A stretch of DNA of 64,000 nt. It comes from Tetrapisispora phaffii CBS 4417. Its lineage: Eukaryota; Ascomycota; Saccharomycetes; Saccharomycetales; Saccharomycetaceae. A program made the position numbers and the translations under genes. The stretch is from the NCBI RefSeq assembly GCF_000236905.1, contig NC_016520.1, positions 496,001 to 560,000 of the forward strand, given 5' to 3'. This document shows, one piece after another, positions 9,339 to 21,357 of the stretch (its first letter is position 1; the number at the start of each line of letters is the position of its first letter). The notes beneath the pieces are model-generated. The model worked only from the letters and a program-made list of their open reading frames with translations, made no database searches and was not told the DNA's origin.

Positions 9339-10083
9339 TAAGCCAAGCTTTTACTAATCATAGTCGTCGCTATACATAAAGGCATACCGTTCTGCAACAC
9401 CATGGCTATTTGATCTTGTGAAGTCATCTACATATCTTTGGAACATGGTAGAACCCTGTGATGCAAAATGCTCTCTCATTTAAACAACGAAGAGACGACA
9501 GCACATTGAGCCGCGAGTTCTAGAAACTATCACAAATATCTTACAATATATTTTTATGCACAACTGTTACTATTAAGCAATGATCATATCTGTATCAACA
9601 ACATCATCATACTGTAAACTTTAATGTATAGGTAAATTAAGATCATCAGCACAACCAACTCACATATAAGTCATTGATCATCTAAAAAAGAAAACAAGAA
9701 CTGAACCATTTCCAGAAATTTCAAATAAAAAATGAGCACATATCGCTGATACAAGTTAGAACAGAGGAAGTGATTGTTAATGAATGGACTCAAAAGTAAA
9801 CTACGGTATAAAATCTCTACGAAGCAATCGTTGTCTTGGTCCCTGGTATGGATGAGACTCTTAGACCTTAGCAAGTGACCTCAAAATAGTTCAACGATGC
9901 CCAAACTTGTTAAATCGTTCGTAAAATTTTCAGAACTTTTTTTTTTAAAAAAACATTGTTTGAGACAAATTAGCTGAAAACCTTGGTATCATTCGTTGTT
10001 TCTTGCCTTATTTAGCTATGTTCATTGAATGTTTCTTAGAAGCAACTTACTTCTAAGAGTAACGTTGTAGTATTTTTGCGTTG

Positions 10084-10214
10084 TTAATGCTGTTGTTGTT
10101 ATTATATTCTTATTGTTCATAAAAGGTATGGCGTGAGTTCTGCTGTTTCATATCGTACTTGTATTATATTCGTGTAGAATGAATGTCTCTTTAAGTCATC
10201 GCCATTATTGCTGT
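10084..10214 (+). promoter_or_regulatory. Two candidate Ace1/Cup2-type copper-response sites upstream of the metallothionein
   Basis: TTAATGCTGT at 10084-10093 and TTATTGCTGT at 10205-10214 both fit the degenerate copper-regulator consensus HTHNNGCTGD. They lie about 300-425 bases upstream of the metallothionein ATG. The consensus is loose, so this is suggestive only. Copper control is expected from the type of gene. Confidence 0.3.
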
Positions 10215-10330
10215 ATGTCTATTGTATGTAAATGAAAAATTATGCTTGTATTTTAATAGTATGGTGTGGATGATAATGTATTTTAAGACTAATTTTATTA
10301 AATAAATCAATTGGTTATCAAATTATTTGG

Positions 10331-10337
10331 TATATAA
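10331..10337 (+). promoter_or_regulatory. Candidate TATA box of the metallothionein gene
   Basis: TATATAA lies about 175 bases before the start codon, within the usual yeast range. The leader just before the ATG is A-rich and G-poor (CAATAAAAATG), a good yeast initiation context. Confidence 0.4.
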
Positions 10338-10509
10338 TGGAGGGTATGTTTTCGGTTTTTAAGAGTTTGTAATTCTGTTGTAGTTATCTTTTCGTATGTC
10401 TTGTTTCATCATCGGTTTATAGAAATATATCAGTGTCGAATAGTTAGTTTTCGAGTAGTATCTCTTATCCATAACTTTTCAAGTTTACAAATTTACAAAT
10501 TCAATAAAA

Positions 10510-10818
10510 ATGTCTGCTCCTTCCTGTCAATGTGGTCCTGACTGTAAAAACACCTGTTCCGGTGGTGCTTCATGTTGTTGCAAGAACAACTCTTGCGCTT
10601 CTTCGTGTCAATGTGGTGATTCATGTGCTAAGAATTGTGGTGCTTCATGCAAATGTGCTGCTAAGGGCGCTGCTGCTTCATCCTGCAAATGTGGTTCAGA
10701 GTGCACTAAACTATGTGGTTCCAACTGCACTTGTGCAACCAAGAAACCAGAAGATAAATGCAAATGTTCTTCAACTTGCGCTGAAAAATGTGGTTCATCA
10801 TGTAAATGTGGTGCCTAA
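10510..10818 (+). CDS. Cysteine-rich metallothionein built of four internal repeats
   Basis: The 102-residue protein has 26 cysteines, no aromatic residues, and only Ser, Ala, Gly, Lys and small polar residues between them, the signature of a copper/zinc-binding metallothionein. Four units follow one pattern, C-x-C-x3-C-x3-C-x3-C-x-C: residues 6-24 (irregular, ending CCC), 32-49 (CQCGDSCAKNCGASCKC), 58-74 (CKCGSECTKLCGSNCTC) and 83-99 (CKCSSTCAEKCGSSCKC). Alanine- or lysine-rich linkers separate them. It probably sequesters copper in the cytosol. It is longer than S. cerevisiae Cup1 or Crs5 and does not align to either beyond the cysteines, so I give no symbol. A second frame is also open because of codon composition and is a shadow. 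Confidence 0.9.
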   Translation: MSAPSCQCGPDCKNTCSGGASCCCKNNSCASSCQCGDSCAKNCGASCKCAAKGAAASSCKCGSECTKLCGSNCTCATKKPEDKCKCSSTCAEKCGSSCKCGA

Positions 10819-11431
10819 GTTACAGGTACGTTTATGATGAATTAGCTTCAATAAAAATGCTTCGAACTGCATTCGGCTGCCATAATTGATACTGGAAGGT
10901 TGCTATTTATATAATTAACACCATTCTCAAGTTTATAATATCAAGATTTTTTATAATGGTTTAGGTTTATTCACGATTGTTCCCATTGCTTTAGCAAAGG
11001 TTATCAATGATTTTTCTTATATACATTTTGTGTATATTTTGACATTAATAAGTTTATTATAATTTTTAACTCTTTTGTCCATTATATATAATTGCATGTT
11101 AAAGATCAGTTCAGGAAGACCGTCATAGGGAAATTCTTAGACCATAGTGTGCATAGCAAGGTAATTAGTCACGATAGAGATTAACTAATAATGCCTGCTC
11201 TCTTCCCTTGTTATGTTCGTTATATATTATTTGTATATGACAGTTAGTCGATGAGAAGAATCGGATCAGTAACAATAGTGCTTCCACAGATTTATTAAGA
11301 TACCAGTACTATTAGTGATAGTTAGTGATATTCTACTTCGAAAGTAAATAAAGACCAATTGAAATTCATTTTGTAGCCATGGTTATCATTGGGATTAAAT
11401 CTTCTTTTTATTTATTTTTAATATCAAATTT
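10819..11431. other. Region downstream of the metallothionein
   Basis: About 600 bases of AT-rich sequence follow the metallothionein stop. AATAAA-like and T-rich stretches suitable for 3' end formation occur just after the stop (10848-10856) and around 11000-11080. No further cysteine-rich repeat or ORF is present. Confidence 0.5.
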
Positions 11432-11584
11432 TTAATTTAACATTTTGTTAATCCAATTAGTAGGGATCATAAATGTTACACCAAACATAAATAAAATTGT
11501 AGTAAATGTAAAAAGAATAAGTTTAAGAAACAACCTAGGGAACCTGCTAATGATACTTTCCCGATACTTCTGCAATATTCTCAT
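11432..11584 (-). CDS. Possible small membrane protein, 50 residues
   Basis: An ATG at 11584 opens a 50-codon frame ending with TAA at 11432. The predicted peptide has a basic amphipathic start (RILQKYRESIISRFPR), one hydrophobic helix at about residues 18-40 (LFLKLILFTFTTILFMFGV), and a short polar tail ending NWINKMLN. The layout, positive N-terminus then one membrane span, is typical of small mitochondrial or ER membrane proteins. I do not recognise a family. It lies between two convergent genes in an unusually long gap, so an overlooked gene is plausible. Coding status is uncertain because an AT-rich genome makes such hydrophobic ORFs by chance. Confidence 0.4.
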   Translation of the reverse strand: MRILQKYRESIISRFPRLFLKLILFTFTTILFMFGVTFMIPTNWINKMLN

Positions 11585-11701
11585 TGCTACAAGGTAAAGA
11601 GAAAGCAAACTTTAGATTAATTTCGTTTCCTAACTAACTGTACAACGCAAATTTAAGTTATATAGAAATGGATTTTTAAAAAAGTATTTGGATATTAATA
11701 A

Positions 11702-12478
11702 CTATTTACCTATCGATTTTTTTAAATGGTCAAACATATATGGTACATCTTTGGAAACTGTTTTGGCGATTGTAGCATTTTGTAAGAATTTTGGAATATT
11801 GCCACCTGCATCACTACTTGTACACATTGTCCAAGTAAAGTCTTCTGTTTTATAATTATATTCTAATTTCTCGACACCAATATAGTATGCCTTAGTATGA
11901 TTCAGATGTATCGTACTTTCTTTTAATGGCTTGTCTGCTACTAACGATATGATTAATGAAGTTTCTATTCCAGTTTCTTCATTCATAAATGGTTCTATTG
12001 GGTAAACCCACTCATTAAATTCTCTAGTTGTCAATGGTTTACCTAATTCGTATTCCAGATTGACCAGAACCCACCCGGATTCTGTCCTTTGCATCACCTC
12101 GACTTTATTTAACACCTCAATGTATTCTAGTTCCAATTCAGATCTCTTAGCTCTATCCTCCATTACCCACTCACCTTTATCATTTCTCTCAACACCAACC
12201 AAGTAGTAAAGTATTTTCTCGTATACTTTCTTCTCAATCTTATGCTTAGAGACTCTACTTAACCAGTAGTCTGCGTCTACGGTAGTGGAGTAACATTGGA
12301 CTTTAATATCTTTATTATCCTTTTGAAAGTTCTTGTTTTTGAAATCGTAACATTTACCTTTCTTCCACTTGGTGACAACATCTCTAGTCATTTGTAAACC
12401 AGCATTAATCAATTCAATCTTATCTTTAGGCAATTCGGCTTCCTTAAATGGTTTACTAGATATACGTAGCACAGTCAT
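11702..12478 (-). CDS. START-like DUF3074 domain protein
   Basis: The 258-residue protein resembles the fungal DUF3074 family of START-like (SRPBCC-fold) proteins, which are predicted to bind a lipid or another hydrophobic ligand; no reaction is established. The clearest signature is near the C-terminus: a Y-x-G-V-E strand (YYIGVEKLEYNYKTEDFTW), then SSDAGGNIPKFLQNATIAKT and SKDVPYMFDHLKK, the family's S-D-A-G-G-N-I-P block. The middle (LVNLEYELGKPLTTREFNEWV, LIISLVADKP) fits beta strands of the fold. There is no signal peptide or membrane span, so it is probably cytosolic. I am not aware of a well-characterised S. cerevisiae counterpart. The start is the first ATG of the frame (12478). Confidence 0.7.
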   Translation of the reverse strand: MTVLRISSKPFKEAELPKDKIELINAGLQMTRDVVTKWKKGKCYDFKNKNFQKDNKDIKVQCYSTTVDADYWLSRVSKHKIEKKVYEKILYYLVGVERNDKGEWVMEDRAKRSELELEYIEVLNKVEVMQRTESGWVLVNLEYELGKPLTTREFNEWVYPIEPFMNEETGIETSLIISLVADKPLKESTIHLNHTKAYYIGVEKLEYNYKTEDFTWTMCTSSDAGGNIPKFLQNATIAKTVSKDVPYMFDHLKKSIGK

Positions 12479-14217
12479 CTCTTCAAAATAGTATTTTATT
12501 TCTTGTTCTGCTCACTTGATCAAATGAAGCTGTTATCTCAGTTACTTGATCTTGTATAGCGTCAATTCTAAGAAAATACATTAAATGAACTGACTCTTAA
12601 AATAAATTCCTACAATTATCGTTTAGAATATCACTATGGTTATATACTCATATTTCCTTTATATTCCTTTTATTTAATGACCATTTATTTGATATATGTC
12701 TTTACACAATGACAGCGCTATTATTGTGCTTAAACAAATTTCACTCAAACTATCGCGCGTTTCTTAATTAAGGCAGTAGAATTTTGATAGAGTAATCCAC
12801 TACTCTTCCGATACAACCAAAAAGATATATACGTTTCCTAGGTCGGCCTTGTAAGGTTTGGACAGCCAGGTCTTCTTCGTAAGTAGCAATTCATGTTGAC
12901 ACTCTAATAGGTACATATGGTACCATATAAAAATGAAACATGATCAAAAAGGAAGCTGTAAAGAATTATCAACTGAAAAGAAACTGTTGTCCCTCGTAAC
13001 AATTACGTTTACTTATGAATTACGGTCATACTGAAGGAGTAAAGAAATTATGTTTATTTAGTCTGATAGTGTGAGACGAGTCCTATAACTGAACAATTGT
13101 AAACTCTTTTAAGAAGTGTCTTTAGACTAAGGTTGTTTATAAATTGATCAATTGTTAAAAACTTTTCTCTTTGTTTAGTTAAATACTTTAACCCTAATGA
13201 AACTTTTCAAATATCACTTTACTCGTTGGTAGTGCGGTGTAAGGATTTCAGTTTAAGTAAAATTTTTTCGTCATTTCATATAATATGAAAAAAAAATTTA
13301 GTATATAAGTGAAGTGAATTTTTGAAAGTTAATTAACACTATTTAATTACTTTTTAATGTGCAATGTGTTATATAATAAGGATTTAATGTTTTTGTCCGT
13401 CTTGGATATACCTTTATATGAAGAGGACAATGGTGAACAAGTACCACAATTTCTGATCGATTGCAACCAGAGGGTTGCTCTGAAGTGAATTTATTAATAA
13501 GCTTTGCTTTTATATTTTTTTATTTCTAGACAATATCAATAATTTAATTGAAAAAATATTTATATGATTATACTTTTTTCCAATATACCAATTGTTCCGA
13601 CTGAATAGTTGGATTTTCTATGTGTCGACAACCTTTTTTTCGTTAAGTTTCAGCCTTGTATGAAAATTTATTTTTCAATTAATTTTTGAATAGAAATTGT
13701 TTAGACTTCAAAAAAGTTTGAGTTTTTTTGATTATGAACTCACTTCAGTTAGGTTAAAGATTTGAATTCTTTCTTTTTTTTTACATTTATTCTTATTTAC
13801 ATGATGATTATATTTGTCGACCGGGCGGACATATTAGTATCAGTGATGGAGTAGTCCTATATTGATCTTTCTTTTTGTGTACAAATTTTTAAAAGGAGAG
13901 TGTTAGGACATTATTGCTCCATTGTTGAGAATTGATGATTGGTCACAAGATATCTGATTTTTATTATTGTAAACAATTGTATTATTAGGCGATGATAAAT
14001 TATTTACAGGCATTTATCCAAAATTTCACCTTTTTCTCAAATTTTTTTTGACTATTGTTCTTTATATGATGATTCTCTATATTCACACTGTACTAAATGG
14101 TTTAATTACCATTAATGACTAGACATACACAAAAACTGATTTAATGACTCTGAATTAAAGAACACTCTTGAAATATTTATTTGTAATAAACTTCTTATCA
14201 TTATATAACACCTATCA
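12479..14217. other. 1.7-kb gene-free stretch between the DUF3074 gene and MEC1
   Basis: This stretch holds the upstream region of the DUF3074 gene and the MEC1 3' flank. The longest ORF I noticed from an ATG is about 33 codons at 12932, unlike any protein I know. T- and A-homopolymer runs are common from 13260 onward. No tRNA or snoRNA box pair was recognised. The boundary separates two synteny blocks (MRL1 side and MEC1 side), so a decayed gene or rearrangement scar is possible but not visible. Confidence 0.5.
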
Positions 14218-17200
14218 TTACCAAAATGGTAACCAACCTATATACATTTGGCTTAAATTTTCAATAGATGCAGCTTCTTGGATTAAAGTTTCAACCTGAC
14301 CAGGGACACTTAAAACTAAACCATCCCTAGAATCAATACCTCTGATCTTGTTTCTTAAAACTTTTAAGGCTTTTTGAATTGAGTAATCCATGTTTCTGTC
14401 ATACATAATAGTCTCAATAACATTAACCAACGAAACTTCATTTTGTCTCATTATTGAAACTGTGATTTCACTAGATTTTTTGAATGTACCTTCAGTGCCC
14501 ATAATACCTAACGCATCATACAAATTTTGGGTTAATCTAAATGGAACAATCTCAGGTACTGGTAGTCTCCTACCTTTTTCAAATAAACAATCGAAATCGA
14601 CATGCAACACCTTCCCAGTTTCTACATCTAATAAAATATTTTCACAATGCCTATCACCTAGACCTAATATATATCCAACCATCGACATTACTGCATATGA
14701 TCTAGAATATTCATTTCTCGAATTGTACCAACTTATTGGATCAGGGAATGTTTCCAAAAACCATTGATGTAAAACTGGAGGAAATTTTTCTAATTGTGTT
14801 TTATGGAATCCAAGTTTTTGATCTGGAGGTACATTTTGCCATTGATCATAAAGTCCCTTCAAACTGTACTTTAATTTCATACTTTCATATTTGGTCACGA
14901 ATACAGAACGCAAAGTTACCACTTTCGGAACAATCTCAATCAAGCCACAATCTTCTCTCAGGGACAGAACAGAATATGTGGTAATTCCTAGATTTCTTTT
15001 CGTCGCCCCTATTTCCTTTCCTAACATAAAATCCATAGTAGTAGCAAACTGCATATATTGGTTATCTTGTCTTACATCTTCTTTCTTACACATAATACCA
15101 TATATCTTACCATCAGAACCGATGATGTTTAATTTCTTGGGTTTTTTTAATGATGAGAACACCTTATAAGAAGACCCAAATCTTGCTATTGTAACTAAGG
15201 AACCAAATGGTTGGTAAGTTTTCATAGATTCTGAGATCAATGGAGACAACATCTCTAAGTTTATTCTCACAGGAACAACCATCGAGGAAGGTGCCATATT
15301 CATATTAAAATTAAAATCTTTTTCTAGGGATCTACCTGATCTAGTCGATGTGTTTTTGAGTTCCTTTAAACAAACCGTGGTAAATGCAGATACTAAATCA
15401 GCAGACTGAATTATATGTTGTACATTTTTACAATGTGTGCCATACTTTTCAATAATATATTTCCCTCTTTTGACTCTTTCTTTTGAGGTAGAATTTAGTA
15501 ATACAGAAACATACCACATCATATGAGAAGGATATTCTAATGCTAAGTTTAATAGTATATTCATAATTAATTGGGATGATAAACTATGCGAATGTAAAAG
15601 TCTTGATAACAGCTGAGTTAGAACGGAATACCAAATATATTTTGGACAAGATTGTAAAGAATTTTCAATACTTCTACATATATCTTCTGTTGTTTTGACT
15701 AGAACTTCTTTTCTATGCCCCTCAGGCTCATTCATTGCACCTGTTGCAGTATCCAACCAAAATGTCACAACTTTTGGAAGAGTTTCACGTACCTTAATAG
15801 AATTTTTTTCAAATGCTAATAAAAAATAGGATATAGATTTATACTCCAACCTTCCATTTGTCTCATAACCCTCTGCCTTCTTTCTCTCTAGAAGACGACT
15901 ATAATACAAACCCATGGAATAATATGGTTTCTCCCATTGAGGATCTAAATCCAATACATCTCCATATTGTTTAATAATTTGTTCTGACGAAGAGTAATTA
16001 GATTGATCTAGCCATTCAGTATATTTTAATAATATTATTGCCTTATCTCTAGGCTCAATTGTCAAATCATTCTGATATCTCTCATGTATCTCCTTTAGCA
16101 GTTTAATAGCTCTATCATTCTCACCCTTTGTCCATAGGATTTCAGCAAATTCAAGTTCTTCACCATGTTGACCGAATTTTAAACAACTCATTAAGGATTT
16201 ACAAGATAAATCAAGTCTGGAATTTTTTCTGCTCAATTGAGATATTTTAAAATATGATTTTGCTAAATCATTTGAAGTATATTCAACATCTCTTAGAGAA
16301 TCAAACGATTTTCTAATAGAAAGCAGATAATGATTTGGTACAAAATCAGCGCCGACTCTTTTCATTCTAAAATCTAATAAAGATGTATTACAATCAAATA
16401 AGAACCTATCTCTACTATTTGACAAAATATTTATATCATAAAGACCATGGAGTTTCATCAATAAATCTTGCATTTTGATAAAACTGATTTCTCTACAAGG
16501 AGCAGTAAAATGCATTCCAATAAGTTTAAAACATTTGTTAATATAATTTTTAATTTTTTCTGGCTGATTAGTGTTTACATATGATAGAGCCTTACCAACA
16601 TTATATCCAAGTAAAAGTTCTGGGTCACTTACAGATATCAATGTCTCTATGTTTCCTAACCATGATTTTAGAATTGTAATATCTCCGACAAGATTTGCTG
16701 ACTCTATACCCATCTTATACCATTCCACCATTTCTTTATCAATAGTCATTGAGGTAGCTGGCAGTTTTGGAGAAATATTCATTAAAACCTTTGAATAATT
16801 TTGGTGGTCAAAATCAAGTTTTAACATTTTAGAAGTGGCGTGCTTTTCTTCGGTGTGATTTCCCAGACTTTCAAAACAGTACTGTGCCATTTTCCAACTA
16901 TCAGAATATTGTAATTCTTGTATTTTAGAACTCAGATTGTCTGTAGAAAAAGTTTTTAAAAGACCATCAATAGAGTCGATATCACCAATTTCTTCATATG
17001 TTGTTTGAAGTGATAGCAATAAATTCGGATCGGTCACAGTTGTTGATTTCTTGGAATCTCTCATACATTGCTCTAAATACAAAGCTGATCTTTCAAAAGA
17101 ATTAGTCTCTAACGATCTCTTAGCTAGTAAGTTAGCTGATATTGCTTCTAAAAAATTCTCTGTTCTATTAAGCATTCTTAAAAACCTCTCTTCCTTAATG

Positions 17201-20200
17201 ATGAAAGTTCCATAACTATCATTATAATTTTGCTTAAATTGCGTCATCCATTTTTTACAATATTCAATGACATTAAAAATTGACTCGAAGCACATTTTTA
17301 GAGATTCTATTTGATGATGGTTTAAACCAACCAAATCGTAATTAAATATAAATTGAAACTCAATTATTAGATTATGCATAATTTCCTCATATATTGATGT
17401 AGGATCAGCTTTCATTATTATATCCATTGTTATATATGGAAGCAAAAAATTTGATAATGTTCCATCATCTTCTCTTATCAAAGATGAAAAAACGTGTAAT
17501 GGGTGATCTTCCCCTGTACCTATTTTTAATAAATCCAAAGTTAAACTTTTAATCCATATCTTAAATCCTTCTTTTACGTTATATGACGGGTATTTAAGAG
17601 GCACATACTCTTTCCAAGATTGAGCCAAGTATAATGAAGAAAGAAGTGGATATAATGTTGTTTTTGAAATTGTATTAAACTTACTCCATAATTTTATTTC
17701 ATTTGGATAAAGTTCTGGTTTATTTATATCCCAAGATGCAGAACTTAAGCCACAAAATTTTAAAGATTCTTGCATAACTAAAGCAACGAAAAGTTGTTTA
17801 CTTGGGTTTTCACTCTGCCAAAACGCAGGAACTAGTATATTGTCAAGCATCCAAACCAGAAATTTAATTGTTTGAACCTCATCATTTAGATCATATACCT
17901 TATTCTCAGAGGACATCGACTTTCTCATATCATAGATATTCATATCTAATGTACCGATAAGTCCAATGCATCTGGTACATTGTTCACTTAGTGATTTATC
18001 GATTGAGCGAAATTTATAGGAAGCATCAATTAAGCCAGCTAATAACAAAGTTACATTAGATTGCTGTTTAACATTTGTAAAAAAAGTGTATGATCTTTCG
18101 GTCTGCTTTCTCTTCAAAAATAATTCAATATTATTTAAAGTTTGGTGAATGACGTACTTATTATTACTCTTTAAATTATCTGCAAAAATGGGGATCCAAT
18201 CTGTGATACTACGGATTTTGCTGACCATCCTTGCAAATGTATTATTTCTTACCAAAATGCCAAGTTCTGTTTTATTCACCAAAGCAATCATAATGAAAGG
18301 CTTAATATTCATAACTAGATTGCTCTTATCTTTAATTAGAATATCTAAAATTTCATAAATCGTCGATCTTATTTTATAATTAAAAGTTGACCAATTTTCT
18401 AATATATATGATATCAAGGAGTCAATTACTGTTGATAACTCTTCATCACTTAATGATACTACCAATAATTTCCAACATCTTAAAGCGCTAAAACGGACTT
18501 CATCTATTTCTATTGCTGTTTGTAGACATATACTTATCTGGGCTAATGCTGAAATAATTGATTTTTTATTAGCATGCTTTATTAAGAATGATATACCATT
18601 CACAACATGAACCTTTTCATAGTGAGAGGTTCTTCCTTCAACGTCATGAATATCACAAGAAAACACTTGAAAAATACCTAAAATGTTATCTTGCAATTTT
18701 TTTTGAAATTTCTCTTCTCTCTGTGTGTCCCAATCTTTGATGTTTTTATATTTTGAACCATGTCTTTTATCTTTTTCAAAATCAGTTACCAAATATCTAA
18801 GAGCACATATAATTGTTTTCTCGTTTTCATTTCCGGTGACCTCATCGAATTCATTATTTTTATAAAGTTTCAAAAATTCAGCTAGTGTTCTGTAATCAGG
18901 TAAATATGCACTGATATAACCTTTGTCAAAGGTAGGAAGCCTATTCAAAAATAAAGCCTCTAAAGTTTCTAGTGAAAATAAACCATATTTTACTAGCGCT
19001 ACAGCAAATATTTGCCTACTATTTTTTTCTAGAAGATTAGCCTTTACAATGTTCATTCTTTCAGGATCATTGTCCGACATAAGTTTCGCAATTTCAGTAA
19101 ATGCGTCGCTTTTGTACTGAGTAAGAGCATATGGGACAATATATCTTTGATATATTTCTAAAATAGTTTTAGGTGAGTAACCAAGTAGTTCGATTAGTCT
19201 TTGAAATGTTAACTTCCTTTCAACTAAATTTTTACCGATCTGCCTTAACAAAATTGGTAGAATTGGAGATAACAACTGGTAGGGTGTTTTATTTAATGTT
19301 TTTGCCATACTTTTAATTTGAAATTTCATCATATTATGAATAGTATAATCTGCAGAATTAAAAATATCAATCAATTTTAATAAAAGTGTATCAAATATTT
19401 CATCTGAGGTAGTTAATGTAAGTTCTATCCATGTACTAATCAGCACCTCTGTTAAGTAAGCATTTTTCTGACTTTGAAGGAATTGTACCAAAAGAGCTGT
19501 GTGCTGGTCCTCTGAATTATGAGATGCTGATATATTTAATAATGGTATCAATTTCCCGCTTAAAATACGTAAGTATCTATCTTCTCCAGTAAAAGTTTTG
19601 CTTATTATCTCAAAAATGTTACAGGGTCCTTCCGCTACAATTTCATTTGATTCCATTTTCAGTTTTGGAGGTTGATAGTGCATAAATATTCTTCTCATAC
19701 AAACAAGGATACTTGCCTTAGTAGCAACAGAAAAATTTATTGAATTAACATTTGACAGATAATATTTTAACATTATTTTATACGTTTCAGAAAATTTGAA
19801 TGCGTCAGCTCTATCAGGCCTTATAGTTTTAAAATTATTATGTGCCGTATTATCATCACAAATATCACATTGTTCCCAATTATGAATATCCAAGGATTTA
19901 TCTTTTTCTCTGCTTACCTGATAACATGTCAGTAACCCCAGAACTTTAGCCCACATGACTAATTCATGTTGTTGGTTTGTTGTTACTGATATTTTTACAC
20001 GAGCCAATATCTCTTCAAGTAGGTCCGTTATATCAGTTTCATATTTTCCTAACAGCCCAGGGCATACTTTATTCAAAAGTAACTTTAATTCTGTTACCTT
20101 TTTATTAACCCTTTCATCAAATGATTTTATTAGCCGTTTCCTTAAATTCTCCAATTGAATCTGATCATTGCTAAAGGGAGATATAACATGATGCAATATA

Positions 20201-21312
20201 TATTTGTCGACTAAATCATTTTTTATAGTCCAAATTCTGTTGTTTTCGTCAAATTCTAATTCATTTTCTTTTGAGCATCTTCTTTTTATATCAAATAAAA
20301 TAATCAGCATTGATTTCTGACTGAGGCTATTAAATTGAACCTCCTTCATTGAATTTTCATCAAGTTTATTCAAATTTAGCCATTTGTCCAATGGTAGGTA
20401 TTCTTTGAATATGTTCACAAACTGATTTGAAAACTTTGCTGAATATTCCTGTTGTAAATTCTTGTCATTGGCATTAATTCCAGATATGCAGATTAAATAA
20501 ACTCTGAGCAAACCTTTTGCTATGGTATCATCTTCTTCTATCACCATACCCTGCAGCATCTTCATGAATTGATACATAGTAGTTAAAACAAATATCAATT
20601 TACTTGTGGATCCAATTTTTAATTGACTTCCACATTTTATAGTTCCACTTAATGCATAATCAGTTATTAGAGAAAAATATAAAAGTTCTAATCGAAGAAC
20701 AGCCAAATAAAGAGGCCTATCCAGATCTAATCTGATAGAACCAAAAATAAACAGTACTATTCTGATAGATCTTTGAAAATAAAAATCCCAATTATTGACT
20801 ACTGATACTGAGTCAAAAAAAGTTAAGCTATTACTGAATTTATCATTTTGACCAGATAAGAAATATAATAAGACATATAGCTCTTTCAACATTTTGTATA
20901 ATTCATCTGTATTAATGTTAGTGGTCATCACAATTTCTGTCAATTGTTTTTCAATAGAGTTAAGTCGATTTAATATAAACGTTGATAATGAAACTTTTAA
21001 AGTTGTTGAATGTAAACATGATGTCAAACCACACCATTCAGTTAATTTCTTTCTTAATAACCATAGCCTTGATTTACACATCTTATTATCTTCTTTATTA
21101 TTATTTGATAGATTTATGTTTAAAATTGCTATTTGAGTAAATTGTTCAAACAATGATATTATTCCATAATCATTTGATTCTAGCTTTGAATATTGTGAAT
21201 TTGCAATTGAGAATGACGTCCAAAGAAGATAAGGTTTTGATTTAATTAGCAAGTCAATTGCCTTTATTGACTTGTTAAATATTAAGTCGCTATTCTCAAC
21301 GAATAAACTATT

Positions 21313-21357
<45 letters not shown>

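Larger units (their letters stand above)
9104..10509. other. MRL1-metallothionein divergent intergenic region
   Basis: These 1.4 kb hold both promoters. An E-box TCACGTGA at 9331-9338 sits near MRL1. The metallothionein side has a TATATAA at 10331-10337 and candidate copper-regulator sites (separate entries). The 67-codon minus-strand ORF at 9671-9874 shows no coding character. No RNA gene or relic was recognised. Confidence 0.5.

Noticed and set aside
9671..9874. 67-codon minus ORF between MRL1 and the metallothionein
   Set aside because: Composition is chance-like and no start context or homology was seen.
10532..10837. Second long frame overlapping the metallothionein
   Set aside because: It is a Val/Leu-rich shadow of the cysteine codons TGT/TGC read in another frame.
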